Counted from the stretch's first letter, positions 23,142-32,721 are shown. The stretch is 64,000 nucleotides of DNA from Rufibacter roseus (GCF_001647285.1 NZ_LRML01000006.1:305665-369664), one strand, 5' to 3'. Made by a program: numbers and translations. Notes: generated from the sequence alone by a model not told the origin.

Positions 23142-23205
23142 TGTATAAGTGGCGAAGGTTACCTTATACAGTAATTCAACAACAGTTACTCAAACACCTT
23201 ATACA
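23142..23205. promoter_or_regulatory. Candidate operator of the XRE regulator
   Basis: TGTATAAG (23142-23149) and CTTATACA (23163-23170) form an inverted repeat with a 13-base spacer; a second CTTATACA is at 23198-23205, embedded in ACCTTATACAG in both copies (23161-23171, 23196-23206). They lie 75-140 bases upstream of the regulator start. Confidence 0.4.
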
Positions 23206-23740
23206 GACTACTTTATCTGGTCTACTTAAGAAATCAGAACATGCACTTAGTATCTGCATTAACAAAGATAAACCCAGTTTACATATGTAACACATTTGTA
23301 AACTGGGTTTAATAAAAGATACTTCTAATATGTTTGTTGTACTTAGAGCTTTTGCTAAACTAATAACACGTTCTGTTTATCAGGTATGGCTCCTCACGTT
23401 TTACTTAACTCCTAATGCTACTTAAAATTAAACATGAGCCATGATGGCAGTTATGGCTCATGTGCCTATTCTGACGTTACTCTTATTTCCAACTTAAAGA
23501 TTACATGTTTTAAAAAGACAGATTAGAATCTAATGTCACTTTATACTTGTCAGGTTACCTCTGGCCTCTGCTTGTGAATTGAATGGAATCAAAATTACCC
23601 TTGTATTAAATTGCACATTTACTTTTTAAACTGTATTGACAATGCTCCTACAACAGTTCGCCCCAGGCCGCTCATAAAATGAGCAACCTGGGGCGAACTT
23701 TTTTTTCTCAAAGTTTTATTAAAGTTCCTTCTTCTTGCTT
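23206..23740. other. Gene-free region with three strong hairpins
   Basis: No frame with protein resemblance. Hairpins: AAACCCAGTTTACA / TGTAAACTGGGTTT (23270-23283 with 23297-23310), ACATGAGCCAT / ATGGCTCATGT (23434-23444 with 23455-23465), and the terminator at 23656-23706, whose T-run reads on the plus strand. Because no plus-strand gene precedes it, a non-coding transcript is possible. No known RNA family recognised. Confidence 0.4.
23656..23706 (+). terminator. Strong terminator hairpin
   Basis: Outer stem GTTCGCCCCAGG / CCTGGGGCGAAC (23656-23667 with 23687-23698), inner stem GCTCAT / ATGAGC (23670-23675 with 23679-23684), followed by a T-run on the plus strand. It may also stop the convergent minus-strand L,D-transpeptidase transcript, but the T-run points to rightward transcription. 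Confidence 0.65.
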
Positions 23741-25420
23741 TTATCTAAAATAAGCCATTTCTAAATCACGGTCATGACCGTACACATCATCGCGGAAATG
23801 TATAGCACCGTTATCATCTACCCAGGCGGTAAAGTATACAATATAAACGGGCACCTTAGCTGATAAATTCACATACTTTTCTTCGCCCCCGTGCATAGCC
23901 GCTTTTATGGCTGAAGGTGTCCACTGCTTCTGATCTTTTAGAAGATATTTAGCCAATTCAAATGGTTTTTCAAGCCTGATACAACCATGGCTAAACCCTC
24001 TCTCAGATTGGTTAAACAGGTGGTCGGAAGGGGTGTCGTGCAGATAGATATTATCTTCGTTAGGGCAGATGAATTTCACAAAGCCTAAAGGGTTCCGCTT
24101 ACCCGGACGTTGCCTTACCCTGTATGGAAAATCATCACCTATATTGTTCCAATCAACAGCATTGGGCGATACTATTTCCACCTTATTATTACCTATATCT
24201 TTTACTACTTCCATATCATTGGAAGCAATATAGTTCGGATTTCTAGCTTGGGCAGGTGCTATTTCATCTCTCAATATATTGGGAGTTACGTTCCAGTAAG
24301 GGTAGAAGACAATATATTCTAACTTATCACTGAAGACTGGTGTAGCATTAATTTCTTTACCAACCACTACCTTCATGTTCAACACCTCTTTCCCTTTTTC
24401 ACGGACGTGTAACACGTATTCTGGTATATTGACAAAAACATATTTGTCTTCAAAACGCTTAGGTACCCACCGCCAGCGCTCCATGTTGATGATTATTTGG
24501 TCAATTCGCTCTTCTATCGGCACGTTCATCTGACGCAGGGTCTCCCCTCCTACCACACCGTCTGGTTTCAATCCGTGGCGGATCTGAAAATTCTTTACAG
24601 CTTTAGAAAGTTCTTCGTCATACAAGGTGGCTTTTGCCTGATTGACTTTGGCAGCTGATGCCTTCCCTAATATTCTTTGGCGCAAAGCAACTACCGCTTG
24701 TGCTGTATCGCCAGGATTCAAAACCTTTTTGTTTATCTCAATTTTGGGCCACCCGCCTTGCTCTCGGGCTAATCGGTAATTCTTCAATGCATCTCGTAAT
24801 CTGATATACCCCGGATGCAGGGCTTCAAATTCGTAGTAGGGGTATCTACTTTCCCGCTCCCTCAGAATAGTCTGGAGCGCCTTATGCAATTTGATTTTGT
24901 TTTTCTTTACTTCCCAGGAAATATTATCCTGTTCCCTAGGGTTTACTATGCCTTTGTAGAAATCAGAAGCATAGTTGAAGTAAGATGCTGTTAATGCCAC
25001 ATCAATTTCTTGCTGTAAAGCATGGCGACTTGAGTCATTTTTTGCCTGTTCAAGACTTTGGAACATAGTAGGTAAGTCTTTAACCAAATAGTCTTTTGGC
25101 AGGCCCTCTTCGTGGGCATTTTTTATAACTTCTACAAATTTATAGGCTTGAGGTACCAATGCACCCTCTTTAAACCACGCAAATTTATATTGCCGCTCAC
25201 GGTAAAAGAGCTTCATCATATCCAGATGATCTTTAAATTCAGGATCACTGGTGGTATATTTCACTACATATACACTATCTGTTTGCTGCGGGTATTCTTT
25301 TGCAGCCGCACGAGCAATCTTCTGTTTCTGCTTGTCCCCTGACTTTGTACAGGCGCTAAAAATCAGTAGACTCACCACAAACAAAAACAGAAGGGATATT
25401 AAATTTTCCTTTGATTTCAT
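23741..25420 (-). CDS. L,D-transpeptidase (YcbB-like) lipoprotein
   Basis: About 559 aa from the ATG at 25420 (MKSKENLISLLFLFVV); an in-frame ATG at 25438 adds 6 residues, but the signal peptide fits the shorter form. Lipobox IFSACTK. A peptidoglycan-binding domain lies at about 240-310 (KNFQIRHGLKPDGVVGGETL), then the YkuD catalytic domain with FSHGCIRLEKP, catalytic Cys about position 480. Known role: forms 3-3 cross-links in peptidoglycan on the periplasmic side. Single gene with a terminator at its end. Confidence 0.88.
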   Translation of the reverse strand: MKSKENLISLLFLFVVSLLIFSACTKSGDKQKQKIARAAAKEYPQQTDSVYVVKYTTSDPEFKDHLDMMKLFYRERQYKFAWFKEGALVPQAYKFVEVIKNAHEEGLPKDYLVKDLPTMFQSLEQAKNDSSRHALQQEIDVALTASYFNYASDFYKGIVNPREQDNISWEVKKNKIKLHKALQTILRERESRYPYYEFEALHPGYIRLRDALKNYRLAREQGGWPKIEINKKVLNPGDTAQAVVALRQRILGKASAAKVNQAKATLYDEELSKAVKNFQIRHGLKPDGVVGGETLRQMNVPIEERIDQIIINMERWRWVPKRFEDKYVFVNIPEYVLHVREKGKEVLNMKVVVGKEINATPVFSDKLEYIVFYPYWNVTPNILRDEIAPAQARNPNYIASNDMEVVKDIGNNKVEIVSPNAVDWNNIGDDFPYRVRQRPGKRNPLGFVKFICPNEDNIYLHDTPSDHLFNQSERGFSHGCIRLEKPFELAKYLLKDQKQWTPSAIKAAMHGGEEKYVNLSAKVPVYIVYFTAWVDDNGAIHFRDDVYGHDRDLEMAYFR

Positions 25421-25698
25421 AGTTGATGTTCCTATCATTGAGGTATGCCCCTTATACTCGAAAAGAACTAAAAGGTTAGCTTTTTAAAGAAATCTTAATT
25501 TTTGCATTAAATATATAATAACACATATTAATATAACCAGATACTAATAGAGCACTTCTTTGTATCAAATACTACATTTTATTAATATTATCCCTGTAAC
25601 TCTTGTTTAAACCAGTTTATCTAACAAAATTAAAAGTAGAACTTTTATCTGGTTCCGGAATCAGTTAGTTCAAACGAACCGCTTAACATAACACACAA

Positions 25699-27498
25699 AT
25701 GGATTTAACCAATACTCTCCATCACCAAAATCAATCTGATCCTCATAGCTTCTCCAAACCAAAAGAGGCCAAAATCACACATGTAGATTGGGTTCTGAAA
25801 ATTGATTTTTCTCTGAAAAAGATTTCTGGAGCAGGCACTTATTTTGTTCAGCATAAGAATGCACCAGAAGTAGTGTTAGATGTAAAAGGAATTTTAATTC
25901 AAAAAGTAACGCTTGATGATAATCCGGAAGGTATAGAGTTTAAGCTATCCGAAGAGAACCCTATTCTTGGGAACGGCTTACACATTCCGTTGAAGCAGGG
26001 TACAGAGAAAGTAGTCATTCATTTCGAAACTCAACCTGATGCCGCTGCCCTGCAATGGCTGGAACCAAGTCAAACGGCTGGAAAAGTATTCCCGTTTCTG
26101 TTTACTCAATCACAGGCCATTTTAGCCCGAACTTGGCTTCCGTGCCAGGACAGCCCCTCTGTCAGGTTCACCTATACGGCACAGGTCACCATACCGCCAC
26201 ACCTTTTGCCCTTGATGAGCGCTGACAATCCTCAATGCAAAAACGAAACAGGTATTTACTATTTTATGATGGAGCAGCCTATTCCCTCTTACTTGCTGTC
26301 ATTGGCGGTGGGTGATCTGGAATTTGCACCCGTAGGAGGGCGTTGCGGTGTTTATGCCGAACCAGTGTCGCTGGAAAATGCGGCATGGGAGTTTGCTGAA
26401 ACAGAAAAAATGCTGAAGACTGCAGAACAGCTGTATGGTCATTATCTCTGGGGCAGGTATGATTTGTTAGTTCTGCCCCCTAGCTTTCCTTTCGGTGGTA
26501 TGGAAAACCCAAAGCTAACCTTTGCCACTCCTACCATTATAGCCGGAGACCGTTCCCTCACCAGCTTGGTAGCACATGAACTCGCACACTCCTGGTCTGG
26601 TAATTTGGTTACGAACGCCACCTGGAATGACTTCTGGCTCAACGAAGGGTTCACCGTGTACTTTGAGCGCCGAATCATGGAGCACCTGTATGGTCAGGAA
26701 TATGCAGAAATGCTTCATACGCTAGGGTATCAAGATTTACTGCAGACTTTGAAAGAGTTGCCTGAACATGACACCAGCCTGAAGCTAGATCTTTCAGGTA
26801 GAGATCCAGATGAAGGATTGACTGAAATAGCCTACGAAAAGGGAAATTATTTTCTAAGGCACCTGGAACGGCTGGTGGGGCGGGAGAAATTTGACCAATT
26901 TGTAACTACTTATTTTTCTACTTTCTCTTTCCAGAGTATGGATACGGAGTGTTTTATCGAGTTTTTAGAAAAAGAGCTCATAAACGGAAATGAGGAGCTA
27001 CGGCAACAGGTAAACTTGAATGCCTGGATTTATTCACCTGGCCTTCCTGCTACTATTCCAGCTCCGCAAGCCGTATTATTTGAAAAGGTAGAACAGGAAC
27101 TGCAGCGTTGGCGAGAAGGTACCAAACCGGTAGAACTTGAAACTTCTAACTGGAGCAGCCATGAGTGGCAGTATTTTTTAAGAAGTCTTCCTTCTGAAAT
27201 TACAGAAAGTAAGTTGTCTGAACTGGACCAGGCGTATAACTTCACTCAATCAGGTAATTCAGAAGTTTTAGCCGAGTGGCTATTGATAGCAGTTCACCAC
27301 CAATACCAGTCCGCTTATGAAGCTTTAGAGAATTTTCTTACACACGTAGGTCGACGCAAATTTCTCATGCCTTTGTACAAAGCTTTGCTCCATACGCAGG
27401 AAGGAACTGCTCTGGCCAAAAAAATTTACTCCAAAGCCAGGCCAAATTACCATGCGGTGGCTTACACCTCCATTGACCAGCTTTTGGAGGCAAAATAA
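25699..27498 (+). CDS. M1 family aminopeptidase (leukotriene A4 hydrolase-like)
   Basis: 599 aa, ATG at 25699. Motifs: the substrate-binding GGMEN (266-270), zinc-binding HELAH (293-297) with the third ligand Glu316 (WLNEGF) 19 residues after the second His. The C-terminal helical domain is of LTA4H type. No signal peptide, so probably cytoplasmic. Length agrees with this subfamily (about 600-620). Known role: removes N-terminal residues from peptides; peptide recycling is likely. Single gene with a strong terminator after it. Confidence 0.88.
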   Translation: MDLTNTLHHQNQSDPHSFSKPKEAKITHVDWVLKIDFSLKKISGAGTYFVQHKNAPEVVLDVKGILIQKVTLDDNPEGIEFKLSEENPILGNGLHIPLKQGTEKVVIHFETQPDAAALQWLEPSQTAGKVFPFLFTQSQAILARTWLPCQDSPSVRFTYTAQVTIPPHLLPLMSADNPQCKNETGIYYFMMEQPIPSYLLSLAVGDLEFAPVGGRCGVYAEPVSLENAAWEFAETEKMLKTAEQLYGHYLWGRYDLLVLPPSFPFGGMENPKLTFATPTIIAGDRSLTSLVAHELAHSWSGNLVTNATWNDFWLNEGFTVYFERRIMEHLYGQEYAEMLHTLGYQDLLQTLKELPEHDTSLKLDLSGRDPDEGLTEIAYEKGNYFLRHLERLVGREKFDQFVTTYFSTFSFQSMDTECFIEFLEKELINGNEELRQQVNLNAWIYSPGLPATIPAPQAVLFEKVEQELQRWREGTKPVELETSNWSSHEWQYFLRSLPSEITESKLSELDQAYNFTQSGNSEVLAEWLLIAVHHQYQSAYEALENFLTHVGRRKFLMPLYKALLHTQEGTALAKKIYSKARPNYHAVAYTSIDQLLEAK

Positions 27499-27505
27499 CC
27501 CCAAT

Positions 27506-27540
27506 AAAAAAAGGCCGATGAAAACCATCGGCCTTTTTTT
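27506..27540 (+). terminator. Rho-independent terminator between convergent genes
   Basis: Stem AAAAAAAGGCCGATG / CATCGGCCTTTTTTT (27506-27520, 27526-27540), loop AAAAC, 8 bases after the aminopeptidase stop and before the convergent DUF892 gene; it can work in both directions. Confidence 0.85.
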
Positions 27541-27558
27541 ATTCTTACAAATTTACTC

Positions 27559-28053
27559 TTAATGACGTTCTGCTTTTTTATTTACAGCGCTTTCGGCCAC
27601 AAAAGTCAGTTTTTCATCTGCTTTTTTCTCTTCGCTTAAGATTTCCTGCAGCAGGTTTAACACTTCGTCATGGCCCAGGAATTTGGCATAGGTACAGGCG
27701 GTACCGTATCCGGCAATTTCATAGTGCTCAAGGCGCTGGGCACAAGCTATAATACCAGCATCCATCACTTCTTGGTCTGCATCATGCTCCATAAACTCTT
27801 TGGCCTCTTTGATAATGCCTTCCATGGCTTTACATTTTTCACCTTTACCGCTCACACCCAAAATTTCAAAGCATTGCTCCAGGCGTTTCACCTGGTTCTC
27901 GGTTTCTTTCATGTGGTCTTTCATGACAGAAGCCAGATTCTTATTTGACACTTTCTCCATCATGTCAGGCATAGCTTTCAGTAACTGTTGCTCTGCGTTA
28001 TATAAATCTCTCATCTGATGGATAAACAAATCATTCAATGATGTCAATTTCAT
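27559..28053 (-). CDS. DUF892 (YciE/YciF-like) ferritin-fold protein
   Basis: 164 aa, ATG at 28053. N-terminus MKLTSLNDLFIHQMRDLYNA and the later EHYEIAGYGTACTYAK are family hallmarks: a four-helix ferritin-like fold with conserved Glu/His (QQLLKAMPDMMEK, AQRLEHYEIAGYG). Known association: stress-inducible (osmotic/stationary) proteins, proposed to bind metal; function unproven. Divergent from the cyanophycinase gene, with 170 bases between them. Confidence 0.85.
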   Translation of the reverse strand: MKLTSLNDLFIHQMRDLYNAEQQLLKAMPDMMEKVSNKNLASVMKDHMKETENQVKRLEQCFEILGVSGKGEKCKAMEGIIKEAKEFMEHDADQEVMDAGIIACAQRLEHYEIAGYGTACTYAKFLGHDEVLNLLQEILSEEKKADEKLTFVAESAVNKKAERH

Positions 28054-28223
28054 AGTTATAGCTTTTAAGGTAAAACTTACGTTTTGTTGTATTTCTATAC
28101 GGCACCTGAAGGAGCTTGTTTGATTTGAACAGATTAACTTTAGGTAAACTTGCTTCGTCTTTTTTATATTGGCAGTACTGGCTCATGTTCCGTATAGAAG
28201 TTTAAGAACAGAATAAATATAGC

Positions 28224-29096
28224 ATGATCACACCTGAGCAGCCCCCAAAGGGAATACTCATAGCCGTAGGCGGAAACGAAGACAAAGGCACCTATCCCAG
28301 ATCTAAGAAAAAATTTCAGCTCAACTTTTTTGAGTTAGGCATATTACGTCGCATCATAGATGCCATGGGTGGCACAGAGGCTAAAATAGAAGTCATAACA
28401 ACAGCCTCTATGATTCCGGAAGAAGTAGGAGCCATGTATTTAAATGCTTTTGGTATTCTTGGCTGCCGGAACGTACACATAATGGATATACGCGAAGAAG
28501 CAGATGCTTTGCTCCCTGAGAACCTGAACAGGCTGCGGAAGGCATCAGGGGTTTTGTTTTCAGGTGGAAACCAGGCGCGTTTGTCACAGATCTTTTTAGG
28601 CACTGCTTTTCACCAGATACTACTAGACCGGTACCAGCACGAAGAAGGTTTTGTCATTGCAGGTACCAGTGCCGGCGCTATGGCCATGTCTGACATCATG
28701 ATCAAGAGCGGTAGCAGTAGATCGTCGCTTTTGAAAGGAGCTGTAAAGCTTGACCGTGGACTAGCCTTCCAGAAGAATGTTATCTTTGATTCTCACTTTG
28801 TTAAAAGAGGAAGATTTGGCCGCTTAATGGAAGCCGTAGCCACACATCCGTATAAAATAGGCATTGGCTTAGGCGAGGACACCGGTGTTTTGATCAGTCA
28901 GGGAAACTTTATTGAAACCATTGGTTCTAACTTAGTTATTATTGTAGACGGCCACCACATCAAGCATAACAATACCTCTTATGTTACGCAAGGCACTCCC
29001 CTTTCTATTGAACACATCTTGTTGCATGTACTGGCCTACGGTAACTACTATGATATACGGCAGCGTAAATTCTGCGCGCAGCACAAAGAGAAATAA
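28224..29096 (+). CDS. cphB: Cyanophycinase
   Basis: 290 aa, ATG at 28224. Peptidase S51 fold: ILIAVGGNEDKG near the start, GVLFSGGNQARL (109-120) and the nucleophile elbow AGTSAGAMAMSD with Ser149. Length fits the family. Known role: cleaves cyanophycin to beta-Asp-Arg dipeptides; single-gene members without cyanophycin synthetase are common in Bacteroidota, and no synthetase is in this window. A cytoplasmic enzyme; a different dipeptide substrate is possible. Confidence 0.85.
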   Translation: MITPEQPPKGILIAVGGNEDKGTYPRSKKKFQLNFFELGILRRIIDAMGGTEAKIEVITTASMIPEEVGAMYLNAFGILGCRNVHIMDIREEADALLPENLNRLRKASGVLFSGGNQARLSQIFLGTAFHQILLDRYQHEEGFVIAGTSAGAMAMSDIMIKSGSSRSSLLKGAVKLDRGLAFQKNVIFDSHFVKRGRFGRLMEAVATHPYKIGIGLGEDTGVLISQGNFIETIGSNLVIIVDGHHIKHNNTSYVTQGTPLSIEHILLHVLAYGNYYDIRQRKFCAQHKEK

Positions 29097-29319
29097 CCGC
29101 ACTTCAACTGTTTTAGCTGTGATTTCTGAAAAACAGCCCTAAAAGGCGAATAATTTATCAGAATGACTTTAAGTGCAACTAACTATCACTCAATACTTGA
29201 CCACTGTATTTATCAAAAATATATACAAAAAGAGGCTTAATTAAAATGACATCTAAGTCCTGAAATATGTAATATTGTATTGCTGTTCCCCCATTCACCT
29301 ATAAAACTAGCTCTTACTT

Positions 29320-30207
29320 TTGGACACCATTGCCTCGGCCTTTAAGCAAACCCAACGCGTAGTAGACGATGCATTTGATGCTACTGCCAGCGCTAAAGCC
29401 CACCTGTACCTGAACTTTGGGTCACACCGGCTTCGGATAGGAGTGCTGGATGCTGAACGTAACAAGTTTGTGGCTTTAGAAGATTATGAATCAGCAAGGC
29501 CTGTGACTGTAGAAGGTGCGGTAGAGATGTTAAGGGAACTCAGCAACAGTAGTCTGCTATTGCAACAACAGAAATGGAACCAGGTGCGGATTGGTATAAA
29601 AAACCAACAGTTCACTCTCATTCCGGAAACGCTTTTTGACAGAAACGCCCGCGAGGAGTATCTGCAACTTAACGCGGTGATAGAACCAGACGAGGAGGTT
29701 ATAAGCCACTACGCCCACCCCAGGCTTGAGCTCATGAATGTGTTCACCATACCTAACAAGCTTGAACAGTGGGCTAATAACTATTTTGCTGGCAGCAGGG
29801 TTGAATTTGTGCACCAGACTTCTGCTTTGATGGAAGGATTCCTGCACATGGCCGAGCCCCACGCAAAGCCACAGCTGTACATCTACGTAGACAAAAACTA
29901 TGTCACGCTGGTAGTCCTGCAAAACATGAAATTGGAGTTCTGCAACTCCTTCTACTTCGCCTCTTATGAAGATTTCATCTACTTCGTGTTGTTTGTACTG
30001 CAGGAAAAGAAAATGAACCCTGACCAAGACCAAGTCATTGTTTGGGGCGAGCTGTTGCTTGATTCAGATTTGCACGACGTCCTCCGAAAATATATCAGAA
30101 ACGTGAAATTTGGGAAGAAACCCACTGCAGTAGGCTACAGCTACCGGTTCGAGACTTTATTTGAACACCGCAACTTTGATCTCTACAGTCTCCATTTCTG
30201 CGACTAA
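29320..30207 (+). CDS. DUF3822 family protein
   Basis: 295 aa with a TTG start at 29320: a stop codon lies in frame 12 bases upstream and the next ATG is far inside, so TTG is the only reasonable start. The sequence (KAHLYLNFGSHRLRIGVLD, later VHQTSALMEGFLHMAEPH) has the ASKHA-like (actin/Hsp70-fold) pattern of DUF3822, a Bacteroidota-specific family often encoded near RsmD. No methyltransferase neighbour is present here. Function unknown. Confidence 0.75.
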   Translation: MDTIASAFKQTQRVVDDAFDATASAKAHLYLNFGSHRLRIGVLDAERNKFVALEDYESARPVTVEGAVEMLRELSNSSLLLQQQKWNQVRIGIKNQQFTLIPETLFDRNAREEYLQLNAVIEPDEEVISHYAHPRLELMNVFTIPNKLEQWANNYFAGSRVEFVHQTSALMEGFLHMAEPHAKPQLYIYVDKNYVTLVVLQNMKLEFCNSFYFASYEDFIYFVLFVLQEKKMNPDQDQVIVWGELLLDSDLHDVLRKYIRNVKFGKKPTAVGYSYRFETLFEHRNFDLYSLHFCD

Positions 30208-30210
30208 ATT

Positions 30211-30415
30211 TATGAGTGAAGGAGTGAGTGTGTGAATGGGTGATTTTTTTATGCGCTAAATTAGAAGAGATTAAAAAACAGAAGGCTGGTCTTGAAGATG
30301 TTTCTTCAAGACCAGCCTTCTGTTTTTAAGCTATTTTTACAAAAACAGGGCAAAAACACTTTTTTTGACTTTCGATCATTCTCTCATTCCATCATTCTCA
30401 AATTCACTCATTAAA
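30211..30415. repeat. GAGTGA/GAATGA degenerate repeats around a long hairpin
   Basis: Degenerate GAGTGA/GAATG units occur at 30211-30240, and their reverse complement (CATTC/TCACTC units) at 30374-30410, on either side of the 25-bp palindrome at 30274-30327. Together they form an extended inverted structure between the DUF3822 gene and the oxidase subunit gene. Confidence 0.45.
30274..30327. terminator. 25-bp perfect palindrome between convergent genes
   Basis: Arms 30274-30298 and 30303-30327 are perfectly complementary (AAAAACAGAAGGCTGGTCTT...), loop TGTT. Starts with A5 and ends with T5, so it works in both directions between DUF3822 (plus) and subunit III (minus). Confidence 0.75.
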
Positions 30416-31043
30416 TAGAGAAAAGGAATATGAAATAGAGGCTGAGCCATAGTGCGCCTAAGAAATGCCAGTAACTTCGGAGCATCTCTATTTGCATGTT
30501 CCGAAAGGGATCTCTGATATAAATAAGGGTTCTGACAGGGTCAGAAGCCGCTCTTTTAGATTTCAGGTACAAAAACGAAGAGAAGGCAATGCCCCCGGCA
30601 ACGTGCAGCAAATGCAGGGCAGACAACAAGAACAGCACCATACCAGAAGAATTTTCTGCCAGCTCCACTTTTGTAGAGATTAATTCGTTCCAGGCCACCA
30701 CCTGAGAGAAAGCAAAGGCTGCGCCTAAACCCAGCGCCCAAATCAAGTGCACGTTCATATTCCGCAGCTCGTCCTGCTTATAGAATTCCGGAATACGGTG
30801 AATAAAAAAGCCGCTTATTAAAATCAAGACTGTACTTACCGAGAACAGCTTGGGCATAGTAAGCATGGCCTCTCCCGAAGTTGCCGGTAAATTCTTCAGA
30901 AACATGAAGACCAGTATCAGAAACAGCACGCTCATGCCCACCATGCTGCAGTACAAAATCATTTTAAGCGGAGGCACTTTCTCCATGCGTTCAAAGCTGG
31001 AAAACTTGCCTATGTCTATTTTATTTTGGTTTTCAGATTTCAT
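30411..31043 (-). CDS. Cytochrome c oxidase subunit III family protein
   Basis: 210 aa, ATG at 31043. About five hydrophobic helices; family motifs SALHLLHVAGG and YWHFLGALWLSLY near the end. Known role: subunit III of heme-copper oxidases in the inner membrane. It is alone here, without subunits I/II, so it may be a stand-alone paralogue or the rest lies elsewhere; its length is at the short side of bacterial subunit III proteins (200-260). Ends next to a bidirectional terminator. Confidence 0.8.
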   Translation of the reverse strand: MKSENQNKIDIGKFSSFERMEKVPPLKMILYCSMVGMSVLFLILVFMFLKNLPATSGEAMLTMPKLFSVSTVLILISGFFIHRIPEFYKQDELRNMNVHLIWALGLGAAFAFSQVVAWNELISTKVELAENSSGMVLFLLSALHLLHVAGGIAFSSFLYLKSKRAASDPVRTLIYIRDPFRNMQIEMLRSYWHFLGALWLSLYFIFLFSI

Positions 31044-31229
31044 GTTACCCTATATCTACTACTCTAAATCCCATCTCTACACCAATTTGATTCCTATCCC
31101 TGGCTGCTGTGTGTATTTTTAGTAATACCCCCTCAACAGAATAATGTTTAGCCTTACAAGCCGAAAGATGCAAAAAAAACAATTGACGTTGCATCAAGCA
31201 GTTACAGCTCATTAATCAAGCTTGCCGCG

Positions 31230-31574
31230 CTATTTAAACCAGGAGCTAACTTTACCCATAACAGCACTGGCAGTGATTTTAGGAGTAGCGGAAGTACCTA
31301 GCTGCACATAGGTTTTATTATTTACCCGCACATCTATCACAATGCCCGCCTCCATTAGTTTGCTACTCATGCCTCTGACCTTTTCTATGCTTGCCATAAT
31401 GCCACCGCCGCCACCGCCAGAAGATGAAGGCAATACGTTCTGCATGACCCGTTCCAACATAGCGTGATCTTTAAAATTAATAATCACGTAGTTTTCTTCG
31501 GCCACCACCAGCACATTGTCTTGCTGCACGGTCAGTACCAGCTGAGCAGATATTTCAAACGGAAATTGCCCCAT
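31230..31574 (-). CDS. Hypothetical protein with Gly-rich hinge
   Basis: 114 aa, ATG at 31574, 4 bases after the stop of the 66-aa gene. Two beta-rich halves (VLTVQQDNVLVVAEENYVII and EAGIVIDVRVNNKTYVQLG) joined by a Gly/Ser stretch (SSSGGGGGGI, 51-60). No signal peptide or motif. Operon pair with the 66-aa gene. Family unknown. Confidence 0.5.
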   Translation of the reverse strand: MGQFPFEISAQLVLTVQQDNVLVVAEENYVIINFKDHAMLERVMQNVLPSSSGGGGGGIMASIEKVRGMSSKLMEAGIVIDVRVNNKTYVQLGTSATPKITASAVMGKVSSWFK

Positions 31575-31578
31575 GCCT

Positions 31579-31779
31579 CTACCCTTTCTGGTTTGATTTA
31601 GCCTTTAGGCTTACTTTGCCGTTAATCCGCCACTGACCAGGGGCTCCCTGTGGTCCTGGCCCCTGCACCTGCATGTCTTGAAAGTCCAGGGTCAGGTCAG
31701 TTTGTTCAGACTTTAGTTTTTCCATGAGCAAAGAAGCTAAATCTTCTAAGCTATGAACCGGCTTGTTTGCGTTTTCCAT
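31579..31779 (-). CDS. Hypothetical 66-aa protein, operon partner
   Basis: ATG at 31779. Helical start (HSLEDLASLLMEKLKSEQ) followed by a strand and Gly/Pro-rich turn (QVQGPGPQGAPGQWRINGKV). Four-base gap to the 114-aa gene indicates co-translation. No family recognised. Confidence 0.5.
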   Translation of the reverse strand: MENANKPVHSLEDLASLLMEKLKSEQTDLTLDFQDMQVQGPGPQGAPGQWRINGKVSLKAKSNQKG

Positions 31780-31927
31780 TTTTAAATACGTTTTGTGCCT
31801 TCTACTTACGATAAGTAAAGCTGTCAGTTTTTAGATATGAGTGAAGTACAAAAACAGACATATCTCTACCCTACCCTAATACGTATAGATACCAACCTTA
31901 TTGCCAATGCTAGCAGTGGCCTACAAC

Positions 31928-32707
31928 ATGAAAACAAAACTTTATACAATTTACCTTATAGCCGGTTTAGGGTCAACAGTATTTAATCCTGATGCCGTGC
32001 GTGCACAAAATACTGTCTCAAATCTTGATTCTGCACTTGTTCAAGATTGTAACCACCCAATGGGTTTAACAAAAAACACGGAATTTGTTTACCAGGTAAC
32101 AGACAGAGGCAAGAACGACGGAACTCTGAGCAACAAGGTGATGCAGCAGGCAATGACACCTGAAGGGGAGTTTGTGACTACCGTCAAATCTGCCAGAATC
32201 AACAACAAGAAAAGACCAGAGACAGCGGAGGAGTTTACCATACGCTGTAAAGGAGACACCGTTTATTTAGATGCCATACTCCTTTTAAGGGAACAGGCAC
32301 AGAAAACTTTTAGCGGAAAAGAATTAGAGTACACCCCGACAGATTTGGCGTACCCACACCAAATGGAGGTGGGCCAGAAGTTACCAGATGGAAAGCTTTT
32401 GGTGAGGGTCAGGAATTCTGTTTCTGATATCACCCACTTACAAATGTCAGCCATAAACCGTAAAGTGGAAGGGAAACAACAAATTACTACCCCCGCCGGT
32501 ACCTTTGACTCCTACCGTATCTCCTACCAATATATCATCAAACTGAACACTATGGGAGTTAACATAGAAGATGTGTACCAGGTAGAAGAGTATTATTCTA
32601 CTGAAAACGGAATAGTAAAACTGCAGTTCACAAATAAAAAAGGCAAGAAAGGCAAAGGGATAGAATTGATTACAAAGAAAAATCCTGTGCAGGCTTTTCA
32701 GCGGTAA
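31928..32707 (+). CDS. Exported DUF3108/TapB-like protein
   Basis: About 259 aa from the ATG at 31928 (MKTKLYTIYLIAGLG), which gives a proper signal peptide ending near AVRAQN; an ATG at 31901 adds 9 residues. C-terminal pattern ITTPAGTFDSYRISYQYII, then QVEEYYSTENGIVKLQ, is the signature seen in DUF3108/TapB-like proteins (PAGTFD.Y.I ... YYS...GIVK). Periplasmic, function unknown. Ends in a long palindromic terminator. Confidence 0.65.
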   Translation: MKTKLYTIYLIAGLGSTVFNPDAVRAQNTVSNLDSALVQDCNHPMGLTKNTEFVYQVTDRGKNDGTLSNKVMQQAMTPEGEFVTTVKSARINNKKRPETAEEFTIRCKGDTVYLDAILLLREQAQKTFSGKELEYTPTDLAYPHQMEVGQKLPDGKLLVRVRNSVSDITHLQMSAINRKVEGKQQITTPAGTFDSYRISYQYIIKLNTMGVNIEDVYQVEEYYSTENGIVKLQFTNKKGKKGKGIELITKKNPVQAFQR

Positions 32708-32721
32708 TTTCTATTTCCATT

